This document shows positions 45,303 through 53,643 of a DNA stretch of 53,824 nucleotides, piece by piece. Both the position numbers and the translations under genes were made by a program. Where the stretch lies: contig JAHHIC010000099.1 in NCBI GenBank assembly GCA_019359035.1, forward strand, positions 1 through 53,824, in the 5' to 3' direction. This DNA comes from Scytonematopsis contorta HA4267-MV1. Lineage in GTDB: Bacteria; Cyanobacteriota; Cyanobacteriia; Cyanobacteriales; Nostocaceae. Positions within the stretch are counted from its first letter, which is position 1. Each line of letters opens with the position of its first letter. The notes beneath the pieces are model-generated. The model saw only the letters and a list, made by a program, of their open reading frames with translations, was not told the origin of the DNA and made no database searches.

Positions 45303-48300
45303 ATGAAGTCACTTAGGTTTCTATTGCTTGACGACAATATTCAGGATGCGGGTGTAATTGAGACCACTCTACTTTACGGCGGAATCGACTGCCAGTTGCT
45401 AAGAGTAGAAACCCGCTCTGATTTTGTTGCAGCAATAGAGAACAATTTATTTAACCTGATTTTGGCTGATTATGTAGTGGCAAATTTTGACGGGTTTTCA
45501 GCTCTAGAAGTTGCCTGCAAAAAAATTCCTGATGTACCATTTATTTTTGTTTCTAGTAGTTTGAACGAAGATTTAGAGATAGAAGCGCTCAAACGTGGTG
45601 CAACAGACTATGTACTTAAGCAACGGTTGAGACGGTTAGTTCCATCGGTCGAACGGGCATTGCAATTTACCCAAGAAAATCGCAAGGGTAAGCGAACTGA
45701 ACTGAACGGAGAATTTCTTGCCAATGTTAGCCAAGACTTGGTGAGTATTACTAATGTGGACGTAGAACGCACTCGTGTTGAAGAAGCACTGCACGAGTCC
45801 GAAGAAAAATATCGCACGTTGTTCGAGTCGATTGACCAAGGTTTCTGCATCTGCGAAATGCTGTTTGACGAAAACGATGAACCATTTGATTATCGGTTTC
45901 TTCAAGTGAATCCATTATTTGAAATGATGACGGGACTTAGGCAAGCAGAAGGCAAAACCGCACGTTCTCTTGTTCCCAACCTCGAAGCTTCCTGGTTTAA
46001 AATTTATGGCAGAGTTGTGCAGACAGGTGAACCCGTTCAGTTTGAAAATCAATCGGTAGCCATGAACCGCTGGTTTGATGTTAACGCCTTTCCCGTTGGC
46101 GAGCCACAAAGCCACAAGTTCGCTATTTTGTTTACTAATATCACTAAGCGCAAAAAAATTGAGCAGGAACGGGAGCGGTTTCTGTCTGTCGGTTCGGATT
46201 TACAAGTAATTACTGGCATCGACGGTTATTTTAAATGGGTTAGCCCAACTTTTGAAAGAACGCTTGGTTGGACGGTGGAAGAAATGACATCCCGTCCTTG
46301 GGCTGATTTTATACACCCAGACGACATTAGTACATCGCTTTCGGAAACTGACAGTCTTTTCTTGGGTAACGAAACATTTGCGTTTGAAAACCGTTATCGA
46401 CATAAAGATGGCTCCTATCATTGGTTGCTTTGGCAGGCACAGCCTTATCCTGAAGAACAGGTAATTTACGGGGTCGCTGTTGATATTACGGAGCGTAAAC
46501 AGACGGAAGTAGCTTTAAAGGAAAGCGAGGAGCAGAGCCGAAATATCCTGGAGAGTATTAAAGATGGGTTCTTCGCGCTTGATAGGAACTGGCGGTTTAC
46601 ATATGTAAATCATGCGGCCGAACGGTTGCTTGATTTTAATCCAGGTGAATTGCTTGGCAAAGATTTCTGGGAAACGTTTCCAGGAGTTGTGGGTAACGAA
46701 TTTGAGCAGCTTCATCGGCACGTAATGCATGACCGCGTGGCTGGGTCACTGGCAACGTTTTACCCAGACCACAATCGTTGGTATGAAGTCAGCACTTACC
46801 CAGCGACTAATGGAATTACAATTTACTTCCGTGATATTACTGCTAGCAAACAGGGGGAAGAAGCCTTACGCTTAAGTGAATCCCGCTTCCGGCTTATGGT
46901 TGAAAGTGCGAAAGAGTACGCTATCTTTACCCTCGACCTTAATGGTACGATTGCTAGCTGGAATTCTGGTGCAGAAAGGCTTTTGGGTTACACAGAAACA
47001 GAGGCTTTGGGCTGTAGCGGTCGGATGATTTTTACACCGGAAGACAACGAGCTTCGACGAGCCGAGCGGGAGATGCATCTGGCTCTGACAGAGGGTCGGG
47101 CAGAAAATGAACGCTGGCATGTACGGAAAGATGGCAGTCGCTTTTGGGGGAGTGGTTTAATGATGCCGTTGCTTTCGGAAACGGGCAATGTGCAGGGATT
47201 TATGAAAATTATGCAGGACAAAACTGCACAACAACAAGCTCATGAACGAATGCAGCAACAAGCGGAGCAGTTAGAAAAAGCCAACCGAATTAAAGATGAG
47301 TTTTTGGCGGTATTATCACACGAGTTGCGCTCACCTTTAAATCCCATTTTAGGTTGGTCAAAGCTGCTTCAAAAAGGTAATTTGGACTCTTCAAAAATTG
47401 CTCAAGGACTGAGCGTAATTGAACGTAATGCTAAGTTACAATCTGGACTGATTGAAGATTTACTTGATGTTTCTCGGATTCTGCAAGGCAAACTCAGCTT
47501 TAATGTTTCCCCTGTCGATTTGGTATCAACTATTCAAGCCGCAATGGAAACAGTGCATTTAGCAGCGCAAGCCAAATCGATTCAAATAGAAGCAAAGCTG
47601 GAACCAAATGTTGGTCTAGTATCAGGTGATGCAAATCGATTACAGCAAGTGGTTTGGAATCTTCTCTCCAATGCTGTAAAGTTTACTGACGCGGGGGGAC
47701 GAGTAGAAATTATATTAAAGCGCGTTGATTATACAGCCCAGATTATTGTTAGCGATACAGGTAAAGGTATCAATTCCGACTTTCTCCCCCATGTATTTGA
47801 CTACTTCCGACAAGAAAATGGCGGCACAACTCGAAGGTTTGGTGGGCTAGGTTTGGGGTTAGCAATTGTCCGTCACTTAGTGGAATTACATGGCGGAATT
47901 GTATATGCTGATAGCGCAGGGGAAGGGCAAGGTGCAAGCTTTACTGTGACATTGCCGCTTATACAAAATCTCGAAGTAAATAACGCAGATAGTCAGGCGT
48001 CTAATTCATCGCTAAATTTGCATGGTATCAAAGTTTTGGTAGTTGATGATGATACCGATACACGCGAACTTATCGCCTTTATCCTAGAAATGCATGGAGC
48101 AGTTGTGACGGCCGTTGACTCAGCCAGCGAAGCTCTCGCTATTTTAGCTCAGGATAGACCAAATTTACTAGTGAGCGATATTGGGATGCCTGACATGGAT
48201 GGTTATATGTTTATGCAGCGATTAAAGTCTTTACCACCGGAGCAAGGGGGACTTTTGCCTGCGATTGCTCTGACTGCTTTTGCTGGAGAAATTAATCAAC

Positions 48301-48407
48301 GGCAAGCTCTAGAAGCGGGGTTTCAACGACATATATCTAAGCCTATTGAGCCAGATACTTTAATTTCGGCGATTGCAGAGTTGCTTAACATAAACAAATC
48401 CACGTAG
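45303..48407 (+). CDS. Receiver-PAS-histidine kinase-receiver hybrid sensor
   Basis: A 1034-residue soluble hybrid kinase. Order: receiver 1-125 (phosphoacceptor D56 in LILADYVVANFDGF, K in DYVLKQRL); PAS/PAC domains at about 160-285, 290-402, 405-520 and 525-645 (ends ILFTNITKRKK, GVAVDITERKQ, IYFRDITASKQ); HisKA near 665-730 with AVLSHELRSPLNPILGW; ATPase with NLLSNAVKFTDAGG, VSDTGKGINSDFLP and GGLGLGLAIVRHL; receiver near 908-1025 with LLVSDIGMPDMDG. Several inputs are possible; no haem or chromophore ligand can be named. The TAG stop lies in a dispersed repeat that starts at 48402, so the last residues (KST) are partly repeat-encoded. Confidence 0.94.
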   Translation: MKSLRFLLLDDNIQDAGVIETTLLYGGIDCQLLRVETRSDFVAAIENNLFNLILADYVVANFDGFSALEVACKKIPDVPFIFVSSSLNEDLEIEALKRGATDYVLKQRLRRLVPSVERALQFTQENRKGKRTELNGEFLANVSQDLVSITNVDVERTRVEEALHESEEKYRTLFESIDQGFCICEMLFDENDEPFDYRFLQVNPLFEMMTGLRQAEGKTARSLVPNLEASWFKIYGRVVQTGEPVQFENQSVAMNRWFDVNAFPVGEPQSHKFAILFTNITKRKKIEQERERFLSVGSDLQVITGIDGYFKWVSPTFERTLGWTVEEMTSRPWADFIHPDDISTSLSETDSLFLGNETFAFENRYRHKDGSYHWLLWQAQPYPEEQVIYGVAVDITERKQTEVALKESEEQSRNILESIKDGFFALDRNWRFTYVNHAAERLLDFNPGELLGKDFWETFPGVVGNEFEQLHRHVMHDRVAGSLATFYPDHNRWYEVSTYPATNGITIYFRDITASKQGEEALRLSESRFRLMVESAKEYAIFTLDLNGTIASWNSGAERLLGYTETEALGCSGRMIFTPEDNELRRAEREMHLALTEGRAENERWHVRKDGSRFWGSGLMMPLLSETGNVQGFMKIMQDKTAQQQAHERMQQQAEQLEKANRIKDEFLAVLSHELRSPLNPILGWSKLLQKGNLDSSKIAQGLSVIERNAKLQSGLIEDLLDVSRILQGKLSFNVSPVDLVSTIQAAMETVHLAAQAKSIQIEAKLEPNVGLVSGDANRLQQVVWNLLSNAVKFTDAGGRVEIILKRVDYTAQIIVSDTGKGINSDFLPHVFDYFRQENGGTTRRFGGLGLGLAIVRHLVELHGGIVYADSAGEGQGASFTVTLPLIQNLEVNNADSQASNSSLNLHGIKVLVVDDDTDTRELIAFILEMHGAVVTAVDSASEALAILAQDRPNLLVSDIGMPDMDGYMFMQRLKSLPPEQGGLLPAIALTAFAGEINQRQALEAGFQRHISKPIEPDTLISAIAELLNINKST

Positions 48408-48479
48408 GATGGGTTAGGCGCATTTGTAGTAGCTAGTTGGAGATTCTTTAAGTCGCATGAAGCGCCCCGTAACCCATCA
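48402..48479. repeat. GATGGGTTACGG repeat, inverted copy 2, containing a stop codon
   Basis: Inverted relative of 43173-43249. It begins ACGTAGGATGGGTTAGGCGC; the TAG within this start terminates the hybrid kinase gene. Confidence 0.8.
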
Positions 48480-48489
48480 ATTATGTAGA

Positions 48490-48700
48490 CTTACAGCAAA
48501 TTTCAAGTTCATATCGTAGCTTCCTCCCACCAGCCTCCCGTATAGACACAAATAAACCCCTGAACTAAAGTATCCGAAGCGGACGCTGGCGCGAACGGGC
48601 TAAAAGCTGAAACCCGTTAAAACGGGTTTGAATTTGCGCTTTAACCAATATTTTAACCTGTTAAAAACGAGCCACTATTTGCGTTGGTGTATACCACATC
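48490..48700. repeat. Nested dispersed repeats: CCCTGAACTAAAGT element with inserted GCGGACGC module
   Basis: A partial copy of the 9.5-kb element (CCCTGAACTAAAGT at about 48557 and GGGCTAAAAGCTGAAACCCG at 48598) is split by the module ATCCGAAGCGGACGCTGGCG, which is absent at that point of the 9.5-kb copy. GAAACCCGTTAAAACGGGTTT forms a small hairpin. Confidence 0.7.
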
Positions 48701-48759
48701 AAAAACATGTTTTAATATTGAATTATGACTTAATTTGGTACTGAATTTGGTATTTTTAT

Positions 48760-49107
48760 ATGATTGATTTAGAAAATATTCATCCTGTTACAGACTTTAA
48801 GCGTAATGTCAAGCAATTTATAGAGCGCACTAAAGCTACAAAATCTCCTCTTGTTCTCACCGTTAATGGCAAAGCAGAAATTGTCATTCAGGATGCAATT
48901 AGCTTTCAAGAGATGGCTCTTCGATTGAAGCAAGCAGAAGCAGAAGTGCGGAAACTCAAGTTAGAAGCTTTGCAGCGTGACATTAGCCTTGGGGCAGAAC
49001 AATTACGTAATGGGCAGTACACCGAATATAATGATGAAACTCTGCCCGGACTGCTAGAAAAAATCAAGGAGCGAGGAGAACGCACGTTGCATACCAAGAA
49101 AGATTAA
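48760..49107 (+). CDS. Phd/YefM-type antitoxin
   Basis: A 115-residue protein whose first 50 residues (IHPVTDFKRNVKQFIERTKA and PLVLTVNGKAEIVIQD) match the Phd/YefM DNA-binding fold. The second half is helical and charged, as needed for toxin binding. It is longer than the shortest family members but typical of cyanobacterial ones. The downstream toxin gene, starting at the next base after the stop, has been truncated, so this antitoxin is orphaned or acts on a toxin elsewhere. Confidence 0.85.
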   Translation: MIDLENIHPVTDFKRNVKQFIERTKATKSPLVLTVNGKAEIVIQDAISFQEMALRLKQAEAEVRKLKLEALQRDISLGAEQLRNGQYTEYNDETLPGLLEKIKERGERTLHTKKD

Positions 49108-49188
49108 ATGAATAGTTATAAACTTTCTGAACTAGCCGAACAGGATTTAGAAGATATTTGGGTTTACCTCTTCAATTTTGAATTTTGA
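49108..49188 (+). pseudogene. Truncated ParE/RelE-type toxin (26 codons)
   Basis: The frame reads MNSYKLSELAEQDLEDIWVY and then LFNFEF before a stop. The first 20 residues match the N-terminus of ParE/RelE toxins ('KLS..A..DLE.IW.Y'). The remainder comes from a TTTTGAA heptamer array (49171-49199) that has replaced the rest of the gene. It starts immediately after the antitoxin stop, as in intact pairs. Confidence 0.75.
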
Positions 49189-49199
49189 ATTTTGAATTG
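49171..49199. repeat. TTTTGAA/TTCAATT heptamer array at the toxin breakpoint
   Basis: About three to four copies of AATTTTG starting where toxin homology ends. A different heptamer class from the CCCAATT arrays. Confidence 0.75.
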
Positions 49200-49205
49200 T
49201 TTTGG

Positions 49206-49433
49206 TCATGAACTTATAATCCGTGCATGAGCAATTTCTCTAGTACTAGTAGAGCGGACTTGTTCAGCAAATAATGAAACAATAGCAAAAGTTTCCCCAC
49301 TTAATGTGACAAACTCGACCTCATATCCTTTGCCACCTTCATGCACTAAAACAACCGTGCCGATATCGCCATTTTCTAAACCATAATTAGGCATATCAGT
49401 TGTGAGAATAACCCTACCAAGTTCTGATATCAT
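49206..49433 (-). CDS. DUF4926-like small protein
   Basis: A 75-residue protein: LGRVILTTDMPNYGLENGDI followed by GTVVLVHEGGKGYEVEFVTL. This beta-rich sequence matches the DUF4926 family, which is common in cyanobacteria and often found beside toxin-antitoxin-like genes. ATG start and full length appear intact. Its function is unknown. It overlaps nothing and converges on the toxin remnant. Confidence 0.75.
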   Translation of the reverse strand: MISELGRVILTTDMPNYGLENGDIGTVVLVHEGGKGYEVEFVTLSGETFAIVSLFAEQVRSTSTREIAHARIISS

Positions 49434-49487
49434 TGTTTTTAAACCTTAAATTGGTAAATAGCAATTTTCATTCTTCTTTTACTAAAT

Positions 49488-49591
49488 CATAGCCCCCTCC
49501 CCGCGTGCGAGGCTACCGTGTACGCACAAGTAGTAGTAGACCGTCATTGCGTTCACGGTTGGGGGTGGGGTTTAAGGGGTAGGGTTTGTTA
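49488..49591 (-). repeat. CCCCTCCCCGCG repeat with internal insert at the PPC gene 3' end
   Basis: AGCCCCCTCCCCGCG (49490) is separated from the right half GGTTGGGGGTGGGGTTTAAG (49557) by about 50 bases containing GTCATTGCGTTCACGG. A related split copy with GTCATTGCGTTCAC occurs at 51002-51098. The right half reaches the PPC gene stop. Confidence 0.7.
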
Positions 49592-50842
49592 TTAAAAAAC
49601 CGTCACCCGATACCGACCTCGTTCCTGAGGATTACTAGAAACAACCACAACATAATAAGTCCCATCATCAGGTAACTTAGTGCGGTCAATCAAAGCGCTA
49701 TATTTACCATCCTTAGCAATTTCCGAAGAAACCACCCGACCATTAGAATCCAGCAGCACAATATAAGGAGAAAACTCCTCAAAAATACTATCAACCCGGA
49801 TACTAACAAGTTGACCCCTGCGACCTTGAAACTTAGTAACATTATAAGGATTGCGATTTTGCGACAAACTTGGGCTAAGCTCACTAAGTTTATTAGACTC
49901 ATCCACAGCATAACTAGCTCTATCATTTCTCAGAGCCAAAGTATAACGACCGATATCACCAGGATTTTGGCTAGTCACCGCAATAGTATAAGTACCCGTC
50001 GCAGGTAAACGTGCATAAGCAAAAGCCTCCATACTTTTACCAGAACTACCCCTTTGCAAAACCACATCATTATCAGGGTCAAGCAAAAACATATAGGGTT
50101 TTAAATTCAAATTATTAGTACGACGTCTGTCATTACTACCCAATAGCCTAATTTCAATAACTTGGTTTTCTCTACCCTCAAACTTATAAAAATGAAAATA
50201 TCTCCCTTGGAAGCGATAGTCCTTCTTAGAAAGAATTCCAAAAGGAATATCTACAAAATCAATTTCCCTATAATTAGGAACTTTTGACGGTACATTCACC
50301 GGAGATTGAGGGTTTGAATTACTGGGATTATTTGTTGGTGAAGGTTTTTTTGCTGGACGTTGTTGAATAGGTTTTTTAGGTGGTTGATTACTTGGTCTAG
50401 GATTTGTATTGCTAGGACGATTATTTGTATTCGGTCTTTCCTCTTGATTACGCACAGGAGGATTATTATTATCTGGTCTTTCCTCTGGTTTACGTGGGGG
50501 AGAATTAGTATTATCAGGTATGTTGCTAGGAGAATTAATCGTATTCGCAGGTGGAATTTCCCTTGTACGACGAGGTAAAGGAGAATTAATTTGCTGTTTC
50601 GGAGGCTTTGGTTGAGTCTGCTGAGGTACGGGAATTTTCTCAATTCCGTCTTTTACCTTCGGGTCTTCGATTGACAATTGAGCAACTTTTAATTGGGCAA
50701 CCTTCAACTCGGCAGCTTGTTGATAAATTGTCAAAGCTTCTACCGGCAGAATATTGCTTGCCAAAAGAAAATTGCTGCTGATGCAATAGACTAAAATATT
50801 TTTTAACCTAAGGGGATATAGTGTCTGTTTCATCCCAAACAT
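49592..50842 (-). CDS. Secreted protein with two pre-peptidase C-terminal (PPC) domains
   Basis: A 416-residue exported protein. Residues 1-37 look like a Sec signal peptide (basic start, ILVYCISSNFLLASNILPVEA, then mature protein). Residues about 75-190 are a low-complexity Pro/Asn/Arg linker (PSNTNPRPSNQPPKKPIQQR). Two PPC-type beta-sandwich domains follow (about 200-308 and 315-416), each ending in a 'GTYTIAVTSQNPGDIGRYTL'-type strand. No protease domain is present, so this is a binding or cell-envelope protein of unknown partner. The AELKVAQLKVAQL stretch near 44-56 is an internal seven-residue duplication. Confidence 0.88.
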   Translation of the reverse strand: MFGMKQTLYPLRLKNILVYCISSNFLLASNILPVEALTIYQQAAELKVAQLKVAQLSIEDPKVKDGIEKIPVPQQTQPKPPKQQINSPLPRRTREIPPANTINSPSNIPDNTNSPPRKPEERPDNNNPPVRNQEERPNTNNRPSNTNPRPSNQPPKKPIQQRPAKKPSPTNNPSNSNPQSPVNVPSKVPNYREIDFVDIPFGILSKKDYRFQGRYFHFYKFEGRENQVIEIRLLGSNDRRRTNNLNLKPYMFLLDPDNDVVLQRGSSGKSMEAFAYARLPATGTYTIAVTSQNPGDIGRYTLALRNDRASYAVDESNKLSELSPSLSQNRNPYNVTKFQGRRGQLVSIRVDSIFEEFSPYIVLLDSNGRVVSSEIAKDGKYSALIDRTKLPDDGTYYVVVVSSNPQERGRYRVTVF

Positions 50843-51205
50843 TGTGACTCCTAAACAAGAATAAAAATTAAAAAATCAACCTCAAACCACCCTGAAAACA
50901 CCGTTATTTTTTCTTTTATCGAATAATTAAAACGGAAATAACTACATTAATAATTAGGAATCAAAAACATAGATAAATCAAGAGCAATAGACAACGAAAG
51001 AAACCCCACCCCCAACGGTCATTCCTCGTAAACCTACCGTGTAAACACATCTGTCATTGCGTTCACTTTTAACGGGGAGTCACCGTTGGGGGCGGGTTTG
51101 CTTTGCCAAATTTGATACCTAGCTACCTAGACTTTATATAACCAGAGTCGTATAAGTATATAGATGGACTTAGTATAATAATTAAAGAAGATTAGGATTC
51201 TTGGT
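50843..51205. other. Divergent intergenic region with a split GC-rich repeat
   Basis: Holds the promoters of the PPC gene and the WD40 kinase gene. At 51002-51098 there is AAACCCCACCCCCAACGGTC, a GTCATTGCGTTCAC block and CCGTTGGGGGCGGG, related to the repeat at 49488-49591 in the opposite orientation. Nothing else was recognised. Confidence 0.6.
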
Positions 51206-53350
51206 ATGCCCTGGTGTTTGAATCCAGACTGTGCAAATCCCCAAAATCCTGATGGTATTAAGTTTTGCCAAAATTGTGGCACAGAACTAATACCATTACT
51301 GAGGGGTCACTACCGGGTAGTAAACGTACTATCCACAGAAGGAGGATTTGGCAGAACTTATTTAGCAGAAGACATAGATAAACTCGACGAAAAGTGCGTA
51401 GTCAAACAATTTGCTCCGAAGCTTCAGGGTACTTCGGGGTTAAAAAAAGCTATAGAGTTATTCCAAGAAGAAGCCAAACGATTACAGCAGTTGGGAGAAC
51501 ATCGTCAAATCCCTCAACTTTTTGCTTACTTCGAGGAAGAAAATAATTTATATTTAGTCCAAGAATATATAGATGGGCAAAATTTATCTCAAGAGTTAAA
51601 GTCCCAGAGTAGATATAGCGAAAGTAAAATTCGCCAATTTCTAATAGATTTACTGCCCGTACTTAAATTTATCCACGAATGCGACGTAATTCATCGCGAT
51701 ATCAAACCACAAAATATTATTCGTCGTCACAGCGACCAAAGATTATTTTTAATTGATTTTGGAGCATCAAAACAGCTAACAGCAACAGTTCACAATAGTA
51801 TCGGAACAACCATCGGGTCACATGGGTACTCTCCAATAGAACAAATGCAAGGAGGAGAAGCTTATCCAGCCAGCGATTTATTTAGCTTGGGTGCTACTTG
51901 CTTCCATTTGTTAACTGGAGTAGTTCCTTATCAACTGTGGATGCATCAAGGTTACAGTTGGGTTAGCTCTTGGCAAAAATATTTGCAAGAACCTGTCAGC
52001 AGTAAACTAGTTGAAATTCTAAATAAATTATTACAAATCGATTATCATCAGCGCTATCAATCAGCAGATGAAGTTATCAAAGACTTAGCTCCTCAACCAG
52101 CAGTAGGAATTGCAGCAACTTCAACCCTATTAATTCCACCCCCAACTCCATCCACTCCTTCTTCTGTTGCAAAAGCACAATTACCCCAAGCTGTACCAGC
52201 AACACGAATACCCCGAATACAAATACCACCAACACAACCACCCGTTTCTCAAACTCAGAGGCAAAAGCACAGACATCTTTTGTTATTAGGTGCAGTAGTT
52301 GCGCTTTTAGGTTTGGGAGGAATTATATATCTGCAATATAATCTGTTTGCCAATAATAATAACTCTAAAAAAACAGATATAAATCCCACATCAATTCCTA
52401 ATAATACTCCCTTAATAACAACAGGTATCAATCAAACTCAAAATAATCAAAGTAATCAAGAAAATACTTATACCGCCCAAGTATTAAAAAAGCATTCGAG
52501 CGCGGTAAATTCTGTTGCTATTAATACTAATAATACAATGCTTGCAAGTGGTAGTGGTGACAAAAGTATCAAAATCTGGAACTTAGGAACGGGAGAAGTT
52601 GTACGTACTTTAGAAGGACATTCTGATTGGGTTTGGTCGGTTGCTTTTAGTCCAGAATCTCAAATTCTTGCCAGCAGTAGTCGCGATAAAAGAATTATCT
52701 TGTGGGATATAGCTACAGGAAAAAAAATTCGTATTTTGCAAGGACATACCGATGGAGTTCCTAGCATTGCAATTAGTCGCGATGGGAAAGCTCTTGTTAG
52801 TGGTAGTAGAGATAATACAATTAAAATTTGGGAATTGCAAACTGGACAGCAGGTTAAAACTTTAAAAGGACATATCGATAGCATAAATTCTGTTGCAATA
52901 AGTCCAGACAATACAACTATTGTTAGTGGTGGTTCTGACAAAACTGTCAAACTGTGGAATCCCGTTACTGGGGAAGTTATTAAAACTTTAAAAGGACATA
53001 AAGCAGCGGTAGTTTCTGTTGCTATTAGCCCTGACGGTAAAACTTTAGCTAGCGCTAGTGTTGATAAAAATGTCAAACTTTGGGATATGACCACTGGTAA
53101 GGAAATTCATACTTTTGTTGGTCATAGTGAAGCAGTAGTTTCTGTGGCTTTTAGACCTGATGGGAAAGTTCTAGCGAGTGGTAGTTTTGACGGTACTATT
53201 AAACTTTGGAATCTGGAAACAAAACAAGCGATTACAACTTTGAAACAGGATTCTGCTTACGTTTATTCTGTTAGGTTTAGTCCAGATGGCAAAACTCTTG
53301 CTAGCGGACGGGCTGATACGAGTATTAATATCTGGAATTTATCTCAGTAA
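51206..53350 (+). CDS. 4-Cys Ser/Thr protein kinase with seven-blade WD40 propeller
   Basis: A 714-residue membrane kinase. The N-terminal zinc ribbon has C4, C9, C21 and C24 (MPWCLNPDC, FCQNCG). The kinase domain (33-300) shows STEGGFGRTYLAED, CVVKQF, HRDIKPQNII, IDFGASK and GYSPIEQMQGG, all consistent with activity. A Pro-rich linker (about 305-350) precedes a membrane helix LLLLGAVVALLGLGGIIYLQ (about 354-373). Seven WD40 repeats (about 425-714; ends such as KIWNLG, KLWDMT, NIWNLS) form one propeller, located outside the membrane if the kinase is cytoplasmic. It may sense an envelope or periplasmic signal. Monocistronic. Confidence 0.94.
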   Translation: MPWCLNPDCANPQNPDGIKFCQNCGTELIPLLRGHYRVVNVLSTEGGFGRTYLAEDIDKLDEKCVVKQFAPKLQGTSGLKKAIELFQEEAKRLQQLGEHRQIPQLFAYFEEENNLYLVQEYIDGQNLSQELKSQSRYSESKIRQFLIDLLPVLKFIHECDVIHRDIKPQNIIRRHSDQRLFLIDFGASKQLTATVHNSIGTTIGSHGYSPIEQMQGGEAYPASDLFSLGATCFHLLTGVVPYQLWMHQGYSWVSSWQKYLQEPVSSKLVEILNKLLQIDYHQRYQSADEVIKDLAPQPAVGIAATSTLLIPPPTPSTPSSVAKAQLPQAVPATRIPRIQIPPTQPPVSQTQRQKHRHLLLLGAVVALLGLGGIIYLQYNLFANNNNSKKTDINPTSIPNNTPLITTGINQTQNNQSNQENTYTAQVLKKHSSAVNSVAINTNNTMLASGSGDKSIKIWNLGTGEVVRTLEGHSDWVWSVAFSPESQILASSSRDKRIILWDIATGKKIRILQGHTDGVPSIAISRDGKALVSGSRDNTIKIWELQTGQQVKTLKGHIDSINSVAISPDNTTIVSGGSDKTVKLWNPVTGEVIKTLKGHKAAVVSVAISPDGKTLASASVDKNVKLWDMTTGKEIHTFVGHSEAVVSVAFRPDGKVLASGSFDGTIKLWNLETKQAITTLKQDSAYVYSVRFSPDGKTLASGRADTSINIWNLSQ

Positions 53351-53416
53351 TTATAATTAATAAAAAAATATCATACATATAGCTAACTAAGTAGGATAAT
53401 AAATATGTTATGCCTT

Positions 53417-53643
53417 AGAGGATGTTTGAAAAGTATAATATAAGACAAAGAGACTTAACCCCCCTGCCCCCCTTCCCTACGTTCGCGTAGCGTGCCGCTT
53501 CGGCATGGGAAGGGGGGTTAAAAGCTTTTATCTAAAGCAGGGAGAGGTTTTGAAAGCTCTATTTTCTTGTTCCCCTTCCCGATGTTCGGAAGGGGTTAGG
53601 GGTTAGGTTCTTCGTTAACATTGATACTTTTCAAACATCCTCT
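53417..53643. mobile_element. MITE-like element with 20-bp perfect inverted ends
   Basis: AGAGGATGTTTGAAAAGTAT (53417-53436) is perfectly inverted at 53624-53643. Inside are two hairpins: a CCCCCCTTCCC/GGGAAGGGGGG stem whose loop is the GTTCGCGTAGCGTGCCGCTT module (53465-53518), and CCCCTTCCCGATG/GGAAGGGG (53573-53595). No coding capacity. Confidence 0.75.
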
